A model generated the notes under the pieces. It was not told where the DNA came from and made no database searches. It was given only the letters and a program-made list of their open reading frames with translations. Of a stretch of 64,000 nt of DNA, positions 49,294 to 64,000 are shown piece after piece (position 1 is the first letter of the stretch; every line of letters begins with the position of its first letter). A program made the translations under genes and the position numbers. Source of the DNA: Lysobacter enzymogenes (GTDB lineage Bacteria > Pseudomonadota > Gammaproteobacteria > Xanthomonadales > Xanthomonadaceae); contig NZ_FNOG01000005.1 in the NCBI RefSeq assembly GCF_900106525.1, forward strand, positions 248,001 through 312,000, written 5' to 3'.

Positions 49294-51900
49294 TCAGTGC
49301 GCCGCCTCGGTGGCGGCGTCGCCGGCGACGGCCGACGCAGCGCCGCGCTTTTCGAACTTGAGGCCGAAGATCAGCACCAGCGCCGGCAGGAACAGCAGTT
49401 CGCAGACCAGGCCGACCAGCACCGCCAGCGAACCGTAGATGCCGACGTTGGCGTTGCCGACGCTGGAGGAGAACGACAGCACGCTCAGGCCCAGGGCCAG
49501 GATCAGCGAGGTGAAGGTCACCGCCTGCCCCGCTTCCTCGATGGTCTGGATCAGCGCCCGGCGGATGTCGCCGTCGCGCGAGACCTCGTGCTTGTAATGG
49601 CTGAGGAAGTGGATGGTGTCGTCGACCGCGATGCCCAGCACGATCGGCGCGATCAGCACGGTGGTGAAGTCCAGCGGCACGTCCAGCAGTCCCATCAGGC
49701 CGAAGGTCAGCGTCACCGGCACCGCGTTGGAGACCACCGACACCAGACCGGCCTTGAGCGAGCCGAAGATCAGCAGCAGGATCACGCTGACGGTGAGAAT
49801 CGCGGTGCCGAACTCGTTCAGCGAGGTCCACGACAGGTAGTCGGCGCCCTGCATCATCAGGGTGAACAGACCGGTCACCGAGGCCTTGGTGTCGGGATAG
49901 ACGCGCTTGATGTCGGCGGTGGCCAGATCAATGTCGTGCTGGATGTCCTTGAAGATCTGGGTGTATTCGTAGGAGCCGCCGTTGCGCAGGTAGACGGTGA
50001 TGTGCGACTCGCTGTAGTCGTCCGAGACCATCTTGCGGCGCTGGTCCGGATTGGAGTTGTCGAACAAGAACAAGGTATTGGCCAGCGCCTCGCGGGTGTC
50101 GGGCACGGCGTACATCTCCGGCCGGTCCTCGTTGAGGGTCTGGTAGGACTTCTTGGTCACGTCCACCAGCGACAGCGTGCGCACCACGTACTTGGGGTAT
50201 TTGCGCTCGATGGTGCGCTGCAGCTCGTCGATGCGCTTTTGCACGAACGGGTCGTGCAGGGCGTACTCCTGGCCCAGATCGAGATAGATCTCCAGGGTCT
50301 GCGAGCCCATCATGTTGGCGTCGGCGACGTCGATGTTTTCGCGGATCTGCGCGCGCTTGGGGAACTGCGCCTTGACGTCGGTGTCGACCCGCACCTGGGT
50401 CATGCCGTACAGGCAGACCACGATCGCCGCGGTGAACAGGCCGGCGATCGCGTACTTGTACTTGTCGACGAAGGGGAACACGCCCTTGAGCATCTTCTGC
50501 ACGAAGCCGGCCACGTTCGGCACCAGCTTGCCGACCGCGGCCGACAGCTTGCCGCGCAGGCCCGCCACCGGCTGGGCCCGGCGCGGCACCCACCACAGGT
50601 CGAGCATCAGCGGCAGCACGTAGATGCTGAACAAGAACGCCAGGCCGATGCCGACGGCGGTGGCGATGCCGAACACCTGGATCGGCACGATCGGGGTGAA
50701 CACCACCGACAGCATCGCCACCATGCTGGTGATCGCGGTCAGGAAGCAGGCGTTGGCCGAGGAATGGAACGAGGCCCGCACCGCTTCCTTGTGCTCCAGC
50801 CCCTTGTTTCTGAAGTACTCGTAGCCCGAGAGAATGTGGATCGAGTCGGCGATGCCGATCACCAGGATCATCACCACGGTCAGGATCAAGAACGCGGTGA
50901 ACGTCACCCCCAGCCAGCTGGCGAAGCCGATCGTCCACACCGCGCTGAGGATTACCACCAGCGACGGCCACAGCACGCCGCTGAAGGAGCGGAACAGGAA
51001 CCACAGCACCGCGACCATGATGACCAGCATGGCCAGGTACAAGGTGCCCATCTCCTGCAGCACCTGCATGTTGTATTCGGTGGAGGCCGGGTTGCCGACC
51101 GGGTAATAGTCGAAGCGCGAGGCGAATTCGGGCTTGTTGAGGCTCAGCTTGACCTCGTTGATGAAGCCCAGGTAATCGCCCAGGTCGGTCGGCTTGAAGC
51201 GCACGCGCTCTTCCACGGCCTTGCCGTCGAAGCTCATGCTGAGGTTGTCGACGCCGGTTTCGGCGCCGGCCGCACCGGTCGCGCTGGCTTCGGCGGGCTT
51301 GGCGGTGCGCACTTCGAAGTCGACCGGGATCGCGCCGAAGTTGGTCTCGACCAGGATGCCGCCGTACTTGTGGTCCTTGGAGAAATACTGCAGCGGCAGC
51401 GAACGCTGTTGCAGCGCAGTGCTCGCCACTTCCGCCAGTTCTTCCGGCGAGCTGGGCACCTGCGCGCCGACCAGGTTGCGGCTGACCAGGGCATCTTCTT
51501 CGACCTTCAGCACCGGCGCGTTGGCCAGCGTGGTGATCTTGACGATGCGCTTGAGCGGCGAGCCGTCGGGCGCGTCGAGCGAGCGCTGCAACAGGTCTTC
51601 GCGCAGCTTGCGCACCGCGGCCAGCGAATCGTGCGAGAACACGTCGCCGTCCTTGGGCTTGTAGACGATGTAGAGGTGGTCGTCGCTGCCGAAGCGCGAG
51701 CGGAAGCCGTCCATGGCCACGATGGTCGGGTCGTTGTCGGCGAACCAGCCTTCGATGGTCATGTCGAAGCGGACGCGTCCCAGGCCGGCGATGGCGAAGG
51801 CGGTGGCGGCGATCACCGTCAGCCACACCAGCCATTTGTACTTGCGGACGTGGTCCGGGACGTTTTCGAAGTAATGCATCAGCGAATGGGCAGCGCTCAC
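49294..51900 (-). CDS. MMPL/RND-family inner-membrane transporter
   Basis: 868 residues from a GTG at 51900. Two homologous halves each have one transmembrane helix (WLVWLTVIAATAFAIAG in the first), a large periplasmic domain, and a cluster of helices. The helix clusters lie at about residues 290-480 and 690-850 and contain the GIADSIHIL and GIAVDDTIHFLSHY segments typical of MMPL/SSD permeases. It is driven by the proton gradient in relatives. The family exports or moves lipids, pigments and hydrophobic metabolites. It follows PKS-B by 121 bases and heads the envelope gene block. Confidence 0.9.
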   Translation of the reverse strand: MSAAHSLMHYFENVPDHVRKYKWLVWLTVIAATAFAIAGLGRVRFDMTIEGWFADNDPTIVAMDGFRSRFGSDDHLYIVYKPKDGDVFSHDSLAAVRKLREDLLQRSLDAPDGSPLKRIVKITTLANAPVLKVEEDALVSRNLVGAQVPSSPEELAEVASTALQQRSLPLQYFSKDHKYGGILVETNFGAIPVDFEVRTAKPAEASATGAAGAETGVDNLSMSFDGKAVEERVRFKPTDLGDYLGFINEVKLSLNKPEFASRFDYYPVGNPASTEYNMQVLQEMGTLYLAMLVIMVAVLWFLFRSFSGVLWPSLVVILSAVWTIGFASWLGVTFTAFLILTVVMILVIGIADSIHILSGYEYFRNKGLEHKEAVRASFHSSANACFLTAITSMVAMLSVVFTPIVPIQVFGIATAVGIGLAFLFSIYVLPLMLDLWWVPRRAQPVAGLRGKLSAAVGKLVPNVAGFVQKMLKGVFPFVDKYKYAIAGLFTAAIVVCLYGMTQVRVDTDVKAQFPKRAQIRENIDVADANMMGSQTLEIYLDLGQEYALHDPFVQKRIDELQRTIERKYPKYVVRTLSLVDVTKKSYQTLNEDRPEMYAVPDTREALANTLFLFDNSNPDQRRKMVSDDYSESHITVYLRNGGSYEYTQIFKDIQHDIDLATADIKRVYPDTKASVTGLFTLMMQGADYLSWTSLNEFGTAILTVSVILLLIFGSLKAGLVSVVSNAVPVTLTFGLMGLLDVPLDFTTVLIAPIVLGIAVDDTIHFLSHYKHEVSRDGDIRRALIQTIEEAGQAVTFTSLILALGLSVLSFSSSVGNANVGIYGSLAVLVGLVCELLFLPALVLIFGLKFEKRGAASAVAGDAATEAAH

Positions 51901-51906
51901 TGGCGT

Positions 51907-51910
51907 CTCC
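51907..51910 (-). promoter_or_regulatory. Shine-Dalgarno that decides the GTG start of the RND gene
   Basis: GGAG, 6 bases upstream of GTG at 51900. The next in-frame ATG (51879, MHYFENV) has no comparable site. Earlier in-frame codons run through proline/arginine-rich sequence that overlaps the end of PKS-B. Confidence 0.65.
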
Positions 51911-52021
51911 AAAGCGGCGGTGCGGACGACCCGGGCTGCGGGCCGGCGGAAGGACGGCGCGGTCGGCGCCAGGCGGGAATGCGGTGGAACGTGTCTGTGT
52001 ACGGGTGCTTGTGCGGGTGTT

Positions 52022-55000
52022 TCAGTCGGCTTCGGCGGCGAGCGCGTCGTCGCCGCGTTGGCGGCGCTTGGCCGCGCCGCCGGAGCGCGCGGCCACCGCG
52101 CGTCCGCGCGGCGCCTTGGCCGGCGCTGCGGCTTGCAGGCAGCGGCGCACCGCGTTAGCGACCGCTTCGACCGCGCCGGCTTCGATCGCGGTGTAGTGAT
52201 CGCAGTCGACATCGATGCGGCGCAGCGGCGCCGGCAGGTGCGCGTTCCAGCCGTAGTCGGCCGGCGCCTCGGGATAGCCCTGCAGCGCGCGCACCAGGCC
52301 GACCCGCACACCGGCCGCCAGCGCCGGCACGGCGTAGGCGCGGCACAGACGCTCGCTGGCGGCGGCGACGCGGTAGGTCGCCATGAAGTAATCGCGGCTC
52401 AGTTGCAGGCCCTGCGCTGCGATCAGCGCGTAGAGGTGCTCGCCGCGCGCCGCTTCGTCCATCGCCGCCAGCGCGTCCGCATCGATCGCGGCGCGGCCGC
52501 CGAGGCCGGCGAGCAGATGGGCGAAGGTCGCCGCGGTCAGCTCGGCTTCGCTGCGCGTGCGTTGCGGCGGGCACACGCTGTCGAGCAGCACCAGCGCTTC
52601 GGGCGGCTCGCCCTGCCCGAGCAGTTGCCGGGCCATTTCGAAGCCGAGCACGCCGCCGTTGGAATAACCCAGCAGGCGATACGGGCCGCGCAGGCCGGCG
52701 GCGCGCAGCGCGGCGAGGTTGTCGGCGGCGGCCTGTTCCAGGCTGGCCGGCAGCGCCGCGCCGTCGAGGCCCGCGGCGTCGAAACCGAACACCGGGCGGC
52801 CATCGTTGAGCGCCTGCGCAAGCAGACGCAGCGACAGCACGCTGCCGTCGGCGCCCGGCAACAGCAGCCACGGCGCGCCTTCGCCGGTGCGCATCGGCAC
52901 CAGGCGCGCGGCGTGATCGGCGATGCGCGTTGCGCCGGTGGCTTCGCCGTTCGAATCGTCGGCGATGGGTTCGTTGGCCGCGGCCGGCGCCGCATCAGCC
53001 GGCCACATCGCCACGTCCGCCGCATGCGGATGCAGCTCGGCCAGATGCAGCGCCAACTGCCGCGGCTGCGGATAGCGGAACAACAGGCTCGGCGGCAAGG
53101 CCAGCCCGAGCAGATCGCCGAGGCCGGCGATCAATTCGGCGATGGCCATCGAATCCAGGCCCAGCGCGATCAGGTCGGCGCCAGCGTCGAGGCGCTCGGC
53201 GTCGGCGCCGGTGCGCGCGGCGATTTCCTGGCGCAGGAAGCGCTCCAGCTTGTCGGCCGGCGCCGCCGTCGCGCCCTCGCCCGCCGAGTCTTCGCTGCCG
53301 GCGCGGGCGAAGCGCCAGCGCGGCGCGGACGCGATCGCGGCGACTGCGGGCGTCGGAGCCGGTGCGGACGCGGCCTCGTCGGCGCTCGCGACGCCGGCTT
53401 CCGGCAGATCCATCCAATGCCGCTCGCGTGCGAACGCGTAGCCCGGCAGCGACAGCGTGCGCGGCGCGGCATCAGGCCACAGCCGCTGCCACGGCATCGC
53501 CACACCATGCGCCCACAGCTGCGCGGCCGCGCTCCAGTCGCCGTCGCTGCGGCCCTGCTGCAGCGCAAGCGCGGCCATGTCGGCGCCGATCAGGCCGCTG
53601 AGCGGATGCGCGCGCTCGTCGGCGGCATCGCCGCGGTACAGGCCTTCGCGCTGCAAGCCGGCCCAGGCCGCTGTGTGGTCCTCGCTGGAAGCGAAACGGC
53701 GCAGCAGCGCCGCCACCTGCGCAGTGTCGGCGGCCGCGAAGGCCAGACGGTGGCGCATCGCTTCGCGGCCGCATTGCAAGGTGCGCGCGACCGCGTCCAG
53801 CGCCGGCGCGGGTTCGCGCTCCAGGAACGCGGCGAGTTCGTCAGCGGCGGCGCGCAGGCGTTCGCCATCGCGCGCCGACAACACCAGCAGGTGCGCGGCG
53901 GCTACAGACGCGGCCGCCGGAACGGCCGACTCCAGATATTCCTCGACCAGCAGATGCACATTGACGCCGCTGTCGGCGAACGAGCTCAGTCCCGCGCGCA
54001 CCGGCGTGCTTGGCGCGCGCCGGATCTCGTCGAAGCCGATCCGGCGTTCGGCCAGATACAGCGGATGCGCCGCGTCGTCGAGATCGATGAAGCTGCTCGG
54101 ACGCTGGCGGGTGATGGTCGGCGGGAACGCGCGATGGTGCATCGACAGCGCCAGCTTGATCAGCCCGGCCACGCCGTTGGCCGGTTCCAGATGGCCGATA
54201 TTGCCCTTCAGGCTGCCGAGCGCGCAGGTCTTGCCCGCCGGCGCCGCCGCGAACACTTGGCGCAGGCCTTCGAACTCGAACGAATCGGCCCACTTCTTGG
54301 CGTAGCCGTTGAGCTCGACGTAATCGATCTGCGCCGGGCTCAACCCGGCCTGGGCGTAGCAACCGCCGACCGCGTCGGCGATGGCATCGAACTTGACCTC
54401 CGACAACGAGGCGCCGCGGCCGCGGTTGCGCAGCCGGCTGGTCTTGATGGTGGCGTAGATGCGGTCGCCGTCGGCACGGGCGCGATCCAAGCGCTTGAGC
54501 ACCACCACGCCCACGCCCTCGCCGCGGGTGAAGCCGTTGGCGCCGTCGTCGAACACCGCGCAACGGCCGTCCGGCGACAACAGGCCGTATTGCGAAGCGG
54601 TGACGTAGTCGTCGCCGAACAGATGCAGGCAGGCCGCGCCGGCGAGCGCCAGCTCGCTTTCGCCGTCGATCAGCGAGCGGCAGGCGCGATGGATCGCCAG
54701 CGCCGAGGACGCACAGTTGACGTTGACCGATTCGCTGGGGCCGCGCAGGTCGAACAGATACGACAAGCGGTTGGCGAGGTAATAGCTCGGGCTCGACGAG
54801 CTGCACACCAGGCCCGGCAGGCGCTCCATGTTGCGGCGCAGATATTGTTCGTACTCGGCGTATTCGTAGCCGACGAACACGCCGGTGGCGCTGCCGGCCA
54901 GCCGCGCCGGGTCGACGCCGGCGTCCTGCAGCGCGCGGTAGGCCTCTTGCAGCAGCAGGCGTTCCTGCGGATCGATCAGCCGCGCTTCCTGCGCGCTCAG

Positions 55001-55714
55001 GCCGAAGAAGGCGGCGTCGAAGCGGTCGGCGTCCTCGATCAGCGCGCCCCACTTGGAGATGCTCTTGCCGGGCGCGGGACGTTCGGCGTAGATCGCGCGC
55101 CAGTCCCAGCGCTCGGCCGGGATCTCGCGGATGCTGTTGCGGCCGGCGATCAGATTGTCCCAGAACGTCGCCGCATCGGGCGCGTCGGGGAAGCGGCAGC
55201 TCAGGCCGACGATGGCGACTTCGTCGGCGCCGGCGACGCTGTGCGCGGCAGGCTGCTCGGTGTGTTCCGGCAGGCGCGGCAGCCAGTGGTCGAGATGGTG
55301 TTCGACCATTTCGTCGACGATCTGGTCGAGCGTATCGAAGCGGCGGCCGGTCAGGTCGATGGCGTGGCGCTGCTTGACCGAATCGAGCAAGGCGCGCAGC
55401 GGATCGGCCGGCGCGGCGGCTTCGGCGACGCGCGGCGCTTCGACCGCCGGCGCGGCGGCGGCCGCGGGCGGCGCCAGGCCTTCGATATACGCCGCCAGCT
55501 CGCGCACCGTCGCCACGTTGAGGAACTGCGCCGGGGTGAAGTTGATCGCGAAGTGCCGCGACAGGCCTTCCATCAGCTCCATCGCGATGATCGAGTCGAT
55601 GCCGAGTTCGACGAACTCGGCGTCCAGGTCGAGCCGTTCGGCGGAGATCTTGATGGTGTCCTGAACGATCCGGCGCACCTGGCCGAGCACATCGGCGTTG
55701 ACTGCCACGCTCAT
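52022..55714 (-). CDS. PKS-B: ACP-KS0-ACP-thioesterase, chain-releasing protein
   Basis: 1230 residues. The ATG at 55714 follows the PKS-A stop by one base. ACP1 (Ser41, GIDSII) has no module of its own and takes the chain from the KS-KR that ends PKS-A. The KS spans about 164-594. It has Cys334 (NVNCASSA) and His508 (NIGHLEPANG), but the EAHGTGT motif reads ELNGYAKKW with Asn469, so it should not extend the chain (KS0). ACP2 has Ser855. The terminal thioesterase has Ser1018 (GYSNGG), Asp1045 and His1173 (CDHYTAIE), a complete triad. The basic C-terminal tail is unassigned. It should transfer the finished chain across KS0 to ACP2 and release it as a lactone or acid; which of the two is not visible. 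Confidence 0.93.
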   Translation of the reverse strand: MSVAVNADVLGQVRRIVQDTIKISAERLDLDAEFVELGIDSIIAMELMEGLSRHFAINFTPAQFLNVATVRELAAYIEGLAPPAAAAAPAVEAPRVAEAAAPADPLRALLDSVKQRHAIDLTGRRFDTLDQIVDEMVEHHLDHWLPRLPEHTEQPAAHSVAGADEVAIVGLSCRFPDAPDAATFWDNLIAGRNSIREIPAERWDWRAIYAERPAPGKSISKWGALIEDADRFDAAFFGLSAQEARLIDPQERLLLQEAYRALQDAGVDPARLAGSATGVFVGYEYAEYEQYLRRNMERLPGLVCSSSSPSYYLANRLSYLFDLRGPSESVNVNCASSALAIHRACRSLIDGESELALAGAACLHLFGDDYVTASQYGLLSPDGRCAVFDDGANGFTRGEGVGVVVLKRLDRARADGDRIYATIKTSRLRNRGRGASLSEVKFDAIADAVGGCYAQAGLSPAQIDYVELNGYAKKWADSFEFEGLRQVFAAAPAGKTCALGSLKGNIGHLEPANGVAGLIKLALSMHHRAFPPTITRQRPSSFIDLDDAAHPLYLAERRIGFDEIRRAPSTPVRAGLSSFADSGVNVHLLVEEYLESAVPAAASVAAAHLLVLSARDGERLRAAADELAAFLEREPAPALDAVARTLQCGREAMRHRLAFAAADTAQVAALLRRFASSEDHTAAWAGLQREGLYRGDAADERAHPLSGLIGADMAALALQQGRSDGDWSAAAQLWAHGVAMPWQRLWPDAAPRTLSLPGYAFARERHWMDLPEAGVASADEAASAPAPTPAVAAIASAPRWRFARAGSEDSAGEGATAAPADKLERFLRQEIAARTGADAERLDAGADLIALGLDSMAIAELIAGLGDLLGLALPPSLLFRYPQPRQLALHLAELHPHAADVAMWPADAAPAAANEPIADDSNGEATGATRIADHAARLVPMRTGEGAPWLLLPGADGSVLSLRLLAQALNDGRPVFGFDAAGLDGAALPASLEQAAADNLAALRAAGLRGPYRLLGYSNGGVLGFEMARQLLGQGEPPEALVLLDSVCPPQRTRSEAELTAATFAHLLAGLGGRAAIDADALAAMDEAARGEHLYALIAAQGLQLSRDYFMATYRVAAASERLCRAYAVPALAAGVRVGLVRALQGYPEAPADYGWNAHLPAPLRRIDVDCDHYTAIEAGAVEAVANAVRRCLQAAAPAKAPRGRAVAARSGGAAKRRQRGDDALAAEAD
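52085..52880 (-). other. Terminal thioesterase domain of PKS-B
   Basis: Alpha/beta-hydrolase of the type I PKS/NRPS thioesterase kind. It opens with WLLLPGADG. The nucleophile elbow GYSNGG carries Ser1018, LLDSV gives Asp1045, and CDHYTAIE gives His1173. It is the only thioesterase in the window and marks the end of an assembly line. Confidence 0.88.
53930..55225 (-). other. Non-elongating ketosynthase (KS0) in PKS-B
   Basis: Cys334 is present, but the first active-site His is replaced: ELNGYAKKW where active KSs have EAHGTGT. The following stretch also differs from all eleven other KSs in the window. Loss of this His is the known mark of condensation-incompetent KSs that pass the chain on without extending it. 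Confidence 0.88.
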
Positions 55715-55715
55715 G

Positions 55716-64000
<8,285 letters not shown>

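Noticed and set aside
51956-51970. Small hairpin between PKS-B and the RND gene as a terminator
   Set aside because: Only a 5-base stem and no T-run. The genes look co-transcribed.
52312-55030. Alternative minus-strand frames inside PKS-B
   Set aside because: No domain motifs and basic composition. The PKS-B frame is intact across the region.

Overview
The window is very GC-rich, and every convincing gene lies on the minus strand, so transcription runs from the right edge to the left edge. It is the interior of a large trans-acyltransferase (trans-AT) polyketide synthase (PKS) gene cluster. Neither end of the cluster is inside the window. Base composition and the envelope genes (RND/MMPL pump, LolA-like carrier, beta-barrel porin, START proteins) fit a Gram-negative, high-GC gammaproteobacterium such as Lysobacter or another Xanthomonadaceae. 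That assignment is inference; no rRNA or housekeeping gene confirms it.

Layout in transcription order. (1) 64000-55716: PKS-A, open at its 5' end, KS-DH-KR-ACP-KS-KR. (2) 55714-52022: PKS-B, ACP-KS0-ACP-TE, the chain-releasing protein. (3) 51900-43680: an envelope and tailoring block. It holds an MMPL/RND permease, a LolA-like periplasmic protein, an outer-membrane beta-barrel, a diverged GMC flavoprotein and two tandem membrane-anchored START-domain proteins. (4) 43501-41017: an AMP-dependent acyl ligase, a FabG-like SDR and a free ACP, a plausible starter-activation cassette. (5) 40940-24543: PKS-C, KS-DH-KR-ACP-KS-DH0-ECH-ECH-ECH2-ACP-ACP-KS-ACP-ACP-ACP-DHlike-KS-DH. (6) 24538-10175: PKS-D, KR-ACP-KS-DH0-ECH-ECH-ECH2-ACP-ACP-KS-KR-cMT-ACP-KS. 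(7) 10097 to beyond position 1: PKS-E, DH-KR-ACP-KS-DH-KR-ACP-KS-KR..., open at its 3' end.

The window holds 12 ketosynthases and 16 carrier proteins but no AT domain, so malonyl units must come from an AT encoded elsewhere. Modules are split across protein borders (KR|ACP at A/B, DH|KR at C/D, KS|DH at D/E). The likely order of action is ligase/ACP to C to D to E to (unseen proteins) to A to B/TE. The gene order would then be circularly permuted relative to chain growth, because the releasing protein is encoded before the loading genes. PKS-C and PKS-D each contain the same unusual beta-branching unit: an inactive DH, three crotonase-fold domains in a row, and a tandem ACP pair. PKS-C also has an ACP triplet followed by a DH-like domain. 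The predicted product is an unsaturated, multiply beta-branched polyketide with at least one C-methyl group. The dedicated envelope machinery suggests it is moved to or through the outer membrane.

No intergenic gap exceeds 178 bases. I saw no tRNA, rRNA, CRISPR array, insertion sequence or regulator gene.
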